From Actinomadura sp. HBU206391 (lineage in GTDB: Bacteria > Actinomycetota > Actinomycetes > Streptosporangiales > Streptosporangiaceae), in NCBI RefSeq assembly GCF_014323665.1, contig NZ_JABVEB010000009.1, forward strand, positions 1 to 64,000: a stretch of DNA of 64,000 nucleotides, given 5' to 3'. Shown here piece by piece: positions 8,660-17,070 of this stretch (the stretch's first letter is position 1; each line of letters opens with the position of its first letter). Position numbers and translations under genes: made by a program. The notes beneath the pieces are model-generated. The model ran no database searches. It had not been told where the DNA came from and worked only from the letters and a program-made list of their open reading frames with translations.

Positions 8660-8969
8660 CGCGTCGCTTTCCTTCATTCAATTGCGAAAGGCCGCGGGCG
8701 GCAGGGGTGCCGAGACCTCACCCTGCCGTCACGCGGCCCTTCGCCGGGCACGTGGCCCCCGTCCGTGTGGGCACCATCTCGTGTTGCCGAACGCGTTAGC
8801 GGTTCCCGGCACTATCTGACAGACCGCAACACTGCTCTTTACGGACATTTCTCCGCTATTTACGATCGCGGCAGCATGCCGACCTCACCCGTCGAACTCC
8901 GTCGATCGAGAATCGGCGTGCGCGCAGGACCTCCGGCCCGCTCCCCGCTCCCCACTCGTGGAGGCCACT
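8660..8969. other. Intergenic region between DUF4282 gene and carboxypeptidase gene
   Basis: This 310-nt stretch holds no gene I can support. It contains the nested hairpin at 8690-8738. An AT-richer patch at about 8812-8870 has two TTTACG copies and probably carries the carboxypeptidase promoter. The GGAGG at 8960-8964 is the ribosome binding site for the TTG at 8970. Confidence 0.5.
8690..8738 (+). terminator. Nested GC hairpin, likely terminator
   Basis: Two nested perfect stems, GGCCGCG (8690-8696)/CGCGGCC (8732-8738) and GGCAGGG (8700-8706)/CCCTGCC (8721-8727), begin 30 nt after the DUF4282 stop. There is no T-tract, as is common in high-GC actinomycetes. Confidence 0.5.
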
Positions 8970-10274
8970 TTGCGGAGAAAGACGCTCCTCACAGCTCTCG
9001 GACTGCTCGTCGTGCTCCTCGCGAGCTCGTTCACCGGCGGCGCATCGGCCCGCACGTCCGTACCGGCCTCAGGCCCCTCCACCGTCGACCAGTACGACGT
9101 CGATGGACCGAGTACGCCGCAGCAGCGCACCCGCGTCAACCAGACCGGAGCGGTGATCGACGAGGCCCACGGCCGCAGTGTCGTCATCACCGCCACGAAG
9201 CAGCAGGCGGACGCCGTCGCCCGGCTCGGTTTCAAGGTCACTCGGCTGCCCGCCGCGTCCGCGGAGACCGACATCGGCACCCTCGACTTCCCGCCCGCCG
9301 ACTCCCGCTACCACAATTTCGCCGAGCTGACCGCGGAGGTCGGCACCATCGTCTCCGACCACGCGAGCATCGCACGCAAGACCGTTCTCGGCAGGTCCTA
9401 CGAGGGCCGCGACATCATGGCCATCAAGATCAGCGACAATGCCGGAACGGACGAGAACGAGCCGGAGGTGCTCTTCACGCACCACCAGCACGCCAGAGAG
9501 CACTTGACCGTCGAGATGGCGGTCTATCTGCTCAACCTGCTGACCGACGGCTACGGGTCGGATTCACGCATCACCAACCTGGTGAACACCCGGGAGATCT
9601 GGATTCTGCCGGACCTCAACCCGGACGGCGGCGAATACGACATCGCGACCGGGTCCTACCGTTCGTGGCGCAAGAACCGGCAGCCGAACTCCGGTTCGAG
9701 CAATGTCGGCACCGATCTCAACCGCAACTGGGCGTACAACTGGGGCTGCTGCGGAGGGTCGTCAGGAAGCACGTCCAGCGAGACCTACCGGGGCCGGGCG
9801 GGCGAGTCCGCACCCGAGGTCAGGGTCGTGGCCGACTTCGTCCGCAGCCGGGTCGTCGGCGGCAGGCAGCAGATCAAGGCCGGCATCGACTTCCACACCT
9901 ACAGCGAACTGGTGCTGTGGCCCTACGGCTACACCTACTCCGACACCGCGACGGGCCTCACCCAGGACGATCGCAACGCCCATGCGACGCTCGGGCAGAA
10001 CATGGCGTCGACCAACGGCTACACGCCCGAGCAGTCGAGCGACCTCTACATCACCGACGGTTCGATCAACGACTGGCTGTGGGGAGCTCACAAGATCTTC
10101 AGCTACACGTTCGAGATGTACCCCCGCTCGGGGGGCGGCGGCTTCTACCCGCCGGACGAGGTGATCACCCGGGAGACCACTCGTAACAGGGAGGCGGTCC
10201 TCCGGCTGCTGGAGTACTCCGACTGCGTCTACCGGATCATCAGCAAGCAGGCCCAGTACTGCCCGGCCGCCTGA
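8970..10274 (+). CDS. Secreted M14 zinc carboxypeptidase
   Basis: 434 aa. I chose the TTG at 8970, 5 nt after GGAGG. A GTG four codons upstream would sit on the ribosome binding site. Residues 1-27 form a signal peptide (RRK, hydrophobic core, ASA cleavage). The mature protein has a short propeptide-like region and then the M14 fold. Zinc ligands are H174 and E177 (HAREH) and H309 (DFHTYSE). E382 (TFEMYP) is the general base, and DLNRNW carries substrate-contact residues. Length and motifs match carboxypeptidase T-like exported enzymes that trim C-terminal amino acids from peptides. It stands alone, convergent with typA. Confidence 0.92.
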   Translation: MRRKTLLTALGLLVVLLASSFTGGASARTSVPASGPSTVDQYDVDGPSTPQQRTRVNQTGAVIDEAHGRSVVITATKQQADAVARLGFKVTRLPAASAETDIGTLDFPPADSRYHNFAELTAEVGTIVSDHASIARKTVLGRSYEGRDIMAIKISDNAGTDENEPEVLFTHHQHAREHLTVEMAVYLLNLLTDGYGSDSRITNLVNTREIWILPDLNPDGGEYDIATGSYRSWRKNRQPNSGSSNVGTDLNRNWAYNWGCCGGSSGSTSSETYRGRAGESAPEVRVVADFVRSRVVGGRQQIKAGIDFHTYSELVLWPYGYTYSDTATGLTQDDRNAHATLGQNMASTNGYTPEQSSDLYITDGSINDWLWGAHKIFSYTFEMYPRSGGGGFYPPDEVITRETTRNREAVLRLLEYSDCVYRIISKQAQYCPAA

Positions 10275-10276
10275 TC

Positions 10277-10323
10277 AAAAAAGATCATCGCGGCATCGGC
10301 CGATATCGGCCGGTGCCGCGATG
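10277..10323 (-). terminator. Rho-independent terminator of typA
   Basis: A perfect stem (CATCGCGGCA 10286-10295 with TGCCGCGATG 10314-10323) encloses the palindrome CGGCCGATATCGGCCG. It is followed on the minus strand by six T (AAAAAA at 10277-10282 on plus). It lies just beyond the typA stop and could also stop plus-strand transcription from the carboxypeptidase gene. Confidence 0.88.
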
Positions 10324-10334
10324 ACCAGGCCGGA

Positions 10335-12188
10335 TCAACCGGCGCGCTTGGACCGAGCGCGGGTGCGCTCCCGCTCCTTGCTGTCGAGCACTACCTTGCG
10401 CAGCCGGATCGCGGCGGGCGTGAGCTCCACGCACTCGTCGTCGGCGACGAACTCGAGCGCGGCCTCCAGGCTCAGCACGCGCGGCGGAGTCAGCCGCTCG
10501 AAGGTCTCGGCCGTCGACGACCGAACGTTGGTCTTCTGCTTCTCCTTGGTGATGTTGACGTCCATGTCGTCGGCGCGCGAGTTCTCGCCGATGATCATGC
10601 CCTCGTACACCTCGGCCGTCGGCTCGACGAACATCGAGCCGCGTTCCTGCAGGTTGAACATCGCGTACGCGGTAGCGGCACCGGCCCGGTCGGACACCAG
10701 CGACCCGGTCGGGCGGGTGCGCAGATCGCCGAACCACGGCTCGTATCCCTCGAAGACCTGGTGGGCGATGCCCGTACCACGGGTCTCGGTGAGGAACTCG
10801 GTGCGGAACCCGATCAGGCCGCGGGCCGGGACGAGGAACTCCATCCGGATCCAGCCGGTGCCGTGGTTGGTCATCTGTTCCATCCGGCCCTTGCGCACAG
10901 CGAGCAGCTGGGTGATCGCGCCGAGGTACTCCTCCGGGGCGTCGACGGTGAGTCGCTCGACCGGCTCGTGCACCTTTCCGTCGATCTCCTTGGTGACGAC
11001 CTGAGGCTTGCCGATGGTGAGCTCATAACCCTCCCGCCGCATCGTCTCGACCAGGATGGCCAGCGCCAGCTCGCCACGGCCCTGTACCTCCCAGGCGTCA
11101 GGCCGTTCCGTGGGCAGCACGCGGATGGACACGTTACCGATCAGCTCGCGGTCCAGCCGGTCCTTGACCAGCCGGGCGGTGACCTTGGTGCCCTTCTCCC
11201 GGCCGGACAGCGGACCGGTGTTCGTGCCGAGGGTCATCGAGATGGCCGGCTCGTCCACAGTGATGAAAGGCAGCGGCCGCGGGTCCTCGGGATCGGCGAG
11301 GGTGTCTCCGATCATGATGTCGGGGATACCGGCGATGGCGATGATGTCCCCCGGACCGGCCTCCTCGGCCGGCTTGCGCTCGAGCGCGTCGGTCATGAGC
11401 AGCTCGGTGATCTTCACCCGGGCGATGGTGCCGTCGTGCTTGCACCAGGCGACCTGCTGCCCCTTCTTGATCGTGCCCGCGTGCACCCGGCACAGCGCGA
11501 TCCGGCCCAGGTAGCTCGACGCGTCGAGGTTCGTGACATGGGCCTGCAGTGGCGTGTCCGGGTCGAAGGAGGGAGCCGGGATGGTCTCCCGGATCACCTG
11601 GAACAGCGGCTCCAGGTCTTCGCTGTCCGGCATGCCGCCGTTCTCGGGCTGGCTGAGGCCGGCCCGCCCTGCGCGGGCGGAGGCGTAGACGATGGGAAAG
11701 TCGATCTGCTCCTCGGTCGCGTCGAGGTCCATGAACAGCTCGTAGGTCTCGTCGACGACCTCCTTGATCCGCGCGTCGGGACGGTCGACCTTGTTGACGA
11801 CGAGGATGACCGGCAGCTTGGCCTGGAGGGCCTTGCGGAGCACGAAGCGGGTCTGCGGAAGCGGCCCCTCGCTGGCGTCGACGAGCAGGACGACGCCGTC
11901 CACCATCGAAAGGCCCCGTTCGACCTCACCGCCGAAGTCGGCGTGGCCCGGGGTGTCGATGATGTTGATCGTCAGGCCACCGTGTTTGACCGCGGTGTTC
12001 TTGGCGAGGATCGTGATGCCCTTCTCACGCTCCAAATCGCCCGAGTCCATGACGCGCTCGTCGACGTCCTGGTTTTCGCGGAAGGCACCGGACTGCCACA
12101 GCATGGCGTCCACCAGGGTGGTCTTCCCATGGTCGACGTGAGCGACGATCGCGACGTTACGGAGATCGTCGCGCGTGGAAATGGACAT
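10335..12188 (-). CDS. typA: Translational GTPase TypA/BipA
   Basis: 617 aa from the ATG at 12188; the longer frame upstream adds non-conserved sequence. The start (SISTRDDLRNVAIVAH) and G1 motif HVDHGKTTL, then DTPGHADFG (G3) and VNKVDRP (G4), define a translational GTPase. Domains II, III and a V-like domain follow, ending in the BipA-specific Lys/Arg-rich C-terminus. The product binds ribosomes and assists 50S assembly and stress adaptation. Length is normal for the family. It is a single gene, with the hairpin/T-tract terminator downstream and a 127-nt gap to the Nudix gene upstream. Confidence 0.95.
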   Translation of the reverse strand: MSISTRDDLRNVAIVAHVDHGKTTLVDAMLWQSGAFRENQDVDERVMDSGDLEREKGITILAKNTAVKHGGLTINIIDTPGHADFGGEVERGLSMVDGVVLLVDASEGPLPQTRFVLRKALQAKLPVILVVNKVDRPDARIKEVVDETYELFMDLDATEEQIDFPIVYASARAGRAGLSQPENGGMPDSEDLEPLFQVIRETIPAPSFDPDTPLQAHVTNLDASSYLGRIALCRVHAGTIKKGQQVAWCKHDGTIARVKITELLMTDALERKPAEEAGPGDIIAIAGIPDIMIGDTLADPEDPRPLPFITVDEPAISMTLGTNTGPLSGREKGTKVTARLVKDRLDRELIGNVSIRVLPTERPDAWEVQGRGELALAILVETMRREGYELTIGKPQVVTKEIDGKVHEPVERLTVDAPEEYLGAITQLLAVRKGRMEQMTNHGTGWIRMEFLVPARGLIGFRTEFLTETRGTGIAHQVFEGYEPWFGDLRTRPTGSLVSDRAGAATAYAMFNLQERGSMFVEPTAEVYEGMIIGENSRADDMDVNITKEKQKTNVRSSTAETFERLTPPRVLSLEAALEFVADDECVELTPAAIRLRKVVLDSKERERTRARSKRAG

Positions 12189-12315
12189 GCGAACTCGCTT
12201 GGGTCTGGGTTCGGGAGTCGCCGCGGAACATCGCGGCAGCATCAGTTTACTTTGGCCGGAGGGCCCTTCCGGTCGTCCGGTGCCCCGCGGGCCCGGTTGA
12301 CCCGTGGCCGGACCT

Positions 12316-12705
12316 CTAGCGGAGATGTTCCCGGACCGCCTCGACCAGGGGCAGATCTCCGGGAAGCCAGTCGACGTCGTAGAGCTCATCGGCGGTCAAC
12401 CAGCGCAACGCGGTGTGCTCCAGCGCCTGGGGGCTGCCCTCGAGGATCTCTGCGGTCCAGACCCGCAGGATGCCCTGCCGACCCAGCGGCCAGTCCCCGC
12501 CGATGCGTTCGGCCAGCCTCACCTTGACGCCGAGCTCCTCCACGCACTCCCGGACCAGCGCGTCCTCATCGGATTCGCCCGGGTCGACCTTGCCGCCCGG
12601 GAACTCCCAGCCGCCCGCCAGCTCTGCCGGCTCGGCGCGCTGAGCCGAGAGCAACCTCCCGTCTTCTATGATCGCTGCCCCCACCACGACGACATCGGCT
12701 CCCAC
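12316..12705 (-). CDS. MutT-type Nudix hydrolase
   Basis: 129 aa. The GTG at 12705 was chosen because GGGAGGGG stands just upstream; the longer frame overlaps the next gene and is not conserved-looking. The Nudix box is complete: G-x5-E-x7-REU-x-EE-x-GU, visible as GGKVDPGESDEDAL followed by VRECVEELGV. The protein is close in size to MutT (8-oxo-dGTP pyrophosphatase), with a C-terminal half rich in Trp (DWPLGRQ, LRWLTADEL). Cleaning of oxidised nucleotides is the likely role, but Nudix substrates cannot be fixed by sequence alone. The product is cytosolic. Confidence 0.88.
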   Translation of the reverse strand: MGADVVVVGAAIIEDGRLLSAQRAEPAELAGGWEFPGGKVDPGESDEDALVRECVEELGVKVRLAERIGGDWPLGRQGILRVWTAEILEGSPQALEHTALRWLTADELYDVDWLPGDLPLVEAVREHLR

Positions 12706-12817
12706 TCGGCCCCTCCCGCTACCCCACAGGTCGTTTCGCTCATAGGTCAGGTCGTACCCAGCAACACCCGCGACGCCACGTCGCGCCGGTGATGTCGGCG
12801 GGCGTGCCCCGGAAGGG

Positions 12818-13864
12818 TCACGACTGGGCTTCGATCTGCCTGCTGATCTCTGGTCGGGCGAGTGGGCGAGTGACACCGACCCAGTCACCACGGATCTTGT
12901 AGTTCTGCACGCCGATGTTAGGGACGCAGGTGGAACAGCGGGCCACCACCATCTTGCCGGAACCGATCACCATGCCGACATGTCCGGGACTGCCCGCCGC
13001 GGTGCCAGGGCCGGAGTTGAAGAAGACCAGGTCGCCTGGTTGCTCCTCGCCCTTGGCCACCTTCACGCCGAACGGCCACTGCTGGAAGGTGGTGCGCGGG
13101 ATGGTGATACCGACCTGCCGGTAGGCGGCCTGCATGAGACTGGAGCAGTCCCAGGCATCGGGTCCCGACGCACCGAAGATGTACGGCTTGCCGCGCTGCG
13201 CCATCGCGAAGGCGATGATCCGGGAGACCAGTCCGCTTGCGGCCACCGGGACGCCCTGGGTGTCGGCGCAGGCCGGGGCGTTCGCCTGGACGACGGTGAA
13301 GCCGCCGCCGGAGTAGCGCTTGGCCCAGGACAGGACCAGGTTCACGTAGTCCCACGAGTGGTTGTACATGAAGATGGCGGTGCGCATCCGGTTCGGCGCA
13401 CCGTTGTGCTTGAGATAGCGCGCCGCGGACGGAATCGCGTCCGCGGGGTCATAGCGGTCCTTCCGGCCGTCCTTGTTGCCGTCGACCGCGAAGGCCCGCC
13501 AGGTCGCGGCCAGGAACTGCATGGGGCCGCCCGCGCCGGCGTAGTTCTCACCGTTCCTGACCCCGGGAAGCTTCGACGTGCCGTGCCCGGTCTCGACCTT
13601 GCCGACGCCGGCCAGCACGTTCCACGGCATGCCGTAGTCCTTGCCGGCCTTCTTGTAGAGCCGCAGGTAGTCGGCCGGAATCGCCCTGGCGTCGGCCGCC
13701 GCCGAAGGCTGTGCCGCCGCCTGCGCGGTATCGACGCAGTTGGCACCGCCCGCTCCGCCGTACAGGAACTGGCTGGCGCCGAAGAACACCGGAACGATGA
13801 GAAGGGCGAGGAAGAGTACGGCCGCGCCGGCGATGGCAAGGGGGATGAGCAGCCGTCGTCTCAT
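12818..13864 (-). CDS. SLT lytic transglycosylase fused to NlpC/P60 peptidase
   Basis: 348 aa. An N-terminal membrane anchor or signal (about 5-30) is followed by a soluble lytic-transglycosylase/lysozyme-like domain (VGKVETGHGTSKLPG, GGPMQFLAATW, YNHS; about 60-185) and a C40 NlpC/P60 domain (about 215-340). The latter has catalytic Cys in AWDCSSLMQAAY and His in PGHVGMV. Such bifunctional wall hydrolases open peptidoglycan for conjugation machines (TcpG/VirB1-like). The gene is the last of a minus-strand conjugation-type operon, and its ATG overlaps the upstream stop (ATGA), so it is probably the wall-drilling part of that machine. Confidence 0.92.
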   Translation of the reverse strand: MRRRLLIPLAIAGAAVLFLALLIVPVFFGASQFLYGGAGGANCVDTAQAAAQPSAAADARAIPADYLRLYKKAGKDYGMPWNVLAGVGKVETGHGTSKLPGVRNGENYAGAGGPMQFLAATWRAFAVDGNKDGRKDRYDPADAIPSAARYLKHNGAPNRMRTAIFMYNHSWDYVNLVLSWAKRYSGGGFTVVQANAPACADTQGVPVAASGLVSRIIAFAMAQRGKPYIFGASGPDAWDCSSLMQAAYRQVGITIPRTTFQQWPFGVKVAKGEEQPGDLVFFNSGPGTAAGSPGHVGMVIGSGKMVVARCSTCVPNIGVQNYKIRGDWVGVTRPLARPEISRQIEAQS

Positions 13865-14499
13865 CCTGTGTCACCCGCCTGACCGGCATCGGCGGGCTCG
13901 AAGGCATAGATCCGCCAGGAGCCGCCGTCTCGGGAGACCGTCACCGCGTACCGCTGGCTCTCCTGGCTCCGCCGGCCGGCGCTGGTCAGCTCTTGCCGGC
14001 CGGTCACCAGGAAGATCACCGAGTTCGCCTCGATGTCGCGGATACTGTCGATCGTGGCCGTGCTCTCGGCGGAGGCCTGCTCGGCCTTCCGCTCCTCCAG
14101 CAGCCCGGGTGCGGAGGAACCGCGTTCGAGCTCGGTGCGCAACTGTTCGGTGACCATCCCCTGCAGCCGTTGTACGTACGCCTTCGGATCCTCATCGAAG
14201 CGGTAGGTCCCGTACGCCGCGGTGAAGCGCTGCGCGAGATCGGCTGCTCCGGCGAAGTCCCGTTGCGAGAACGGCAGCAGCCGATAGATGTCGAAACTGT
14301 CGGGCGCGATGGACGATTCGATGCCGGGTGGCGTGGTGGCCGGCGGAGCCGGACCGACGGGCACGCCGGTGGCCGGCCGCTGAGCCGACGGCTCGGTCTC
14401 GCCGCCGTTCGTGGGCAAGGTGAGATAGATGCCCGCAGCGGCGAGCGCGACCACGATGCCCGCGAAGGCGAACTTGCGCTGACGATCCGTCAGGTCCAT
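13861..14499 (-). CDS. Single-pass membrane protein, VirB8-like in layout
   Basis: 212 aa. A short cytoplasmic start (MDLTDRQRK) is followed by one transmembrane helix (about 10-27), a Pro-rich spacer (about 35-60), and an extracellular domain of about 150 residues that is predominantly helical, then strand-rich, ending in a YAVTVSRDGGSWRIYAF-type strand pair. This layout resembles the NTF2-like periplasmic domain of VirB8/TcpC-type secretion subunits. I do not recognise the exact family. It is coupled to the SLT-NlpC gene by ATGA and lies 21 nt after the VirB6-like gene, so a structural role in the conjugation-type machine is inferred. Confidence 0.78.
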   Translation of the reverse strand: MDLTDRQRKFAFAGIVVALAAAGIYLTLPTNGGETEPSAQRPATGVPVGPAPPATTPPGIESSIAPDSFDIYRLLPFSQRDFAGAADLAQRFTAAYGTYRFDEDPKAYVQRLQGMVTEQLRTELERGSSAPGLLEERKAEQASAESTATIDSIRDIEANSVIFLVTGRQELTSAGRRSQESQRYAVTVSRDGGSWRIYAFEPADAGQAGDTG

Positions 14500-14520
14500 C
14501 GGAGCATCACCTGGGGAGTC

Positions 14521-17070
14521 TCAGTCATCCCGATCCACGGGACGCAGCCAGAACGGCATCGAGGGCTCGTCGTCCATGCTCTCCTTGCCCCACAGCGGTG
14601 GCGGACGCCGCTCATCGCGCGGGCCGCTCTCCCCACCGGTCCGGGGCTTCGGCACTCCGGACGCGGGCTCAGAGGCGGGCTTCTTGCCGCCCGAACGGCC
14701 GGCTCGCCTGGCACGGCCACCACCGGAGCCGCCGCCCCGGACGGCGCCGCCACCGCCCTCGTCCCCGGAGGAACCGGAATCTCCCCTCCCGCCGAACCAG
14801 CCGCCACGCCCGCCGGTCCCGGCGGAGCCGCCCGCGGTCGCGCCGCCCCCGCCCGAGGTCGTACCGCCCCCGCCGCCGCGCCCCTTCGCGCCACCGCCGC
14901 CGGATGCGGAGCCGCCGCCCGAGGTGGTGCGCCCGCCGCCCCAGCTCGTGGGGCGCGAGGTCCCCGGTGGTCCTCCGGGCGGACCGGTGGGACGCGAACC
15001 GCCGGAGCCGCCGGAGGACCCGCCCGATCCGCCTGAAGCACCTGAACCGCCACCGGATCCGCCCGAACCGCCACCGGCGAGTGCACGTCCTCCGTCAGTG
15101 GCACGGACCGGCCCCACGGCCTTCGTACCGGTACCGCGAGCGGATCTGAGAGCACCGTCGGATGCTCGGCCGCCAGAGGCTGCCACGGGGGTACCTGAAT
15201 CGCGCCTCGGTGATCCGCCACGGGACGGCAGGTTGAGGGGCGGCGCCCCGGCACGTGAACGACCCGCACCGGCGACGGCCGCGCCCGTGCCGCCGTCCGC
15301 GGCCTGGCCCCGGCCCGCCACGACCCCGGCGGGATCTGACGCGGCACCGTCCGCACCCGGCGAGACGTCGGCGAGTGCGCCGCCCTCGGCGGAATCGCGC
15401 TTGCCCCACCGGGCCAGCCGGTAACCCGCGGCGCCGGGCACGGCCGCCGTGGCCACGGCGGTCGTGTTCTTGCGCACCTCACTGATCGACTTCTCCAGAT
15501 GCTCTTCGCTCTTGGCCCGGGAACCCACCGCGGAGTAACCGACTGAGGCGAACAGGTGCTGGAACGGCTTGCGATAGACGAACGCGGCGCCGGTCACGAG
15601 TGCGATCAGCAGAATCTGCAGGCCCCATGGCAGGGTCTCGCCGAGGATGAGCCCGTACGCCCAGAGCAGCAGCGCCAGCACGCCGATCAACGCTGCCTGT
15701 TTCAGGAGCATGGAGAGCAAGAGTTCCAACCAGCGGATCGCGATGACGCGGCCGATTCCCGGATGGATGCCGATGCCCAGGAAGATCGGCCCGGCGACCA
15801 GCAACAGCAGGAAGGCGATCTTCACCACGATCAACGCGATAGCGATCACCATGATGAGCAACCCGGCGACCAGAGCGGCGAAAAGGCCTCCGAAGGCGAC
15901 CGCCAATCGGCTGGTCCACTGCTTGCCCTGGAACGTCGAGTACGCGCCGGGGTGGTTCTCCTTGATATCTGAGGCGACCTCTTTGTAGGCGTCGGCCTTC
16001 TTGTCGAGATCGACCTTCTGACCACCGTAGGTCTCCGACAGGTCGACCGCCTGGGACCAGAGGAGCTTGTCCGCGTTGTCCTTGACGATCTTGCTGTTCG
16101 GATCGGTGGTGCCGAATTCGCCCATCAGCCACGGCTTGCAGACCAAAGCCACCCAGAGTCCGTTGGCATTCCGGGTCGTGGCATCGAGATTCACCGAACT
16201 CGGCGGACTCTGTCCGGCCGGCGGCGGCACACAGACGGTGCCCTTGGTATCGCTCTGCGGCAGAGCGGCATTGAACGCCACACTGGTCGCCTCGGAGACA
16301 GTGGTTCCCAACGTGGTGAAATCGGCAGGTCGAGCGATCAGCCAGGTCAGCCCCACCATCGCGGCGACCATCCAGATGGTGCCCTCGGCGACCTTGCTGG
16401 CCCGCCGTCGCAGCAATCCCATCCAGGCCAGCCACATCGCGCCAAGGATGACGACCCAGGTCCAGTACTGAGCGCCGAACGTCTTGCCTACGCCACTGAT
16501 GACACCATCGACGGTTTTCTTCAGCCAGCCCAACAGGGATTCCGACGCCGCCGCCTGATAGACAGAAATCGTGGTGCGATCAATCGCCTTGGCCAAGGTG
16601 AAGGTCGTGTTCGCGACGGCGTTTCCCATCATCGCCATCGCATCTGCGCAGCCCATATCAGTGGCGTACCAGTACTGCCCCGACGTCCCATATCGGTCGT
16701 AGTACGTCATTTTTTGCGGTGTGGATGTCTTCAGCTTTTCGCTCGGATAGTCCGGCTGCTTGATCATCCCGTCGACGCCGGAACCGTATGGCTCAGCGGC
16801 GGGGTTCGGGTCCGGCGCACAGACATCGTTGGGATTGGTATTGATGGGCGGGCTCGGAATCGCGGCGCTGGCCGGGCTGAAAGGACTCAGGAGGAACAGC
16901 GAGGCCATCGCCAGGAGGATGACCGACCGGCGGGCCCTGCGCCGCCTGCGAGGCCGGACGGCCCGCTCGATGGCCCGGTCACGCCGCAGTCGCATCACGG
17001 AGCCACGTCGCAGGCGCGTTGATCGGCCACGCCCCGACCATGACGGTGGGGCGAGGTGGGGGCGCCTCAT
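14521..17070 (-). CDS. VirB6/TrbL-like multi-pass membrane protein (SCO6881-like)
   Basis: 849 aa from the ATG at 17070, which overlaps the VirB4 stop (ATGA). An Arg-rich start and signal-like helix (about 47-70) lead to an extracellular region with Cys and Pro, and then six or more membrane helices (about 200-270 and 410-560). From about residue 600 on, the protein is a long Gly/Ser/Ala-rich, low-complexity cytoplasmic tail (GSGGGSGASGGSGG-type runs). Family knowledge places such proteins as the inner-membrane channel of type IV secretion. The tail is unusual in length and its DNA is highly repetitive, so sequencing errors are possible there. Confidence 0.85.
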   Translation of the reverse strand: MRRPHLAPPSWSGRGRSTRLRRGSVMRLRRDRAIERAVRPRRRRRARRSVILLAMASLFLLSPFSPASAAIPSPPINTNPNDVCAPDPNPAAEPYGSGVDGMIKQPDYPSEKLKTSTPQKMTYYDRYGTSGQYWYATDMGCADAMAMMGNAVANTTFTLAKAIDRTTISVYQAAASESLLGWLKKTVDGVISGVGKTFGAQYWTWVVILGAMWLAWMGLLRRRASKVAEGTIWMVAAMVGLTWLIARPADFTTLGTTVSEATSVAFNAALPQSDTKGTVCVPPPAGQSPPSSVNLDATTRNANGLWVALVCKPWLMGEFGTTDPNSKIVKDNADKLLWSQAVDLSETYGGQKVDLDKKADAYKEVASDIKENHPGAYSTFQGKQWTSRLAVAFGGLFAALVAGLLIMVIAIALIVVKIAFLLLLVAGPIFLGIGIHPGIGRVIAIRWLELLLSMLLKQAALIGVLALLLWAYGLILGETLPWGLQILLIALVTGAAFVYRKPFQHLFASVGYSAVGSRAKSEEHLEKSISEVRKNTTAVATAAVPGAAGYRLARWGKRDSAEGGALADVSPGADGAASDPAGVVAGRGQAADGGTGAAVAGAGRSRAGAPPLNLPSRGGSPRRDSGTPVAASGGRASDGALRSARGTGTKAVGPVRATDGGRALAGGGSGGSGGGSGASGGSGGSSGGSGGSRPTGPPGGPPGTSRPTSWGGGRTTSGGGSASGGGGAKGRGGGGGTTSGGGGATAGGSAGTGGRGGWFGGRGDSGSSGDEGGGGAVRGGGSGGGRARRAGRSGGKKPASEPASGVPKPRTGGESGPRDERRPPPLWGKESMDDEPSMPFWLRPVDRDD

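Noticed and set aside
10761-12527. Long plus-strand frame (588 codons) opposite typA
   Set aside because: Antisense to typA, whose motifs are unambiguous. No domain in the antisense product.
14521-15430. Gly/Pro-coding repeats in the VirB6-like tail as possible CRISPR or separate gene
   Set aside because: The repeats are irregular codon-scale low complexity, without constant repeat length or unique spacers. They belong to the VirB6-like frame.
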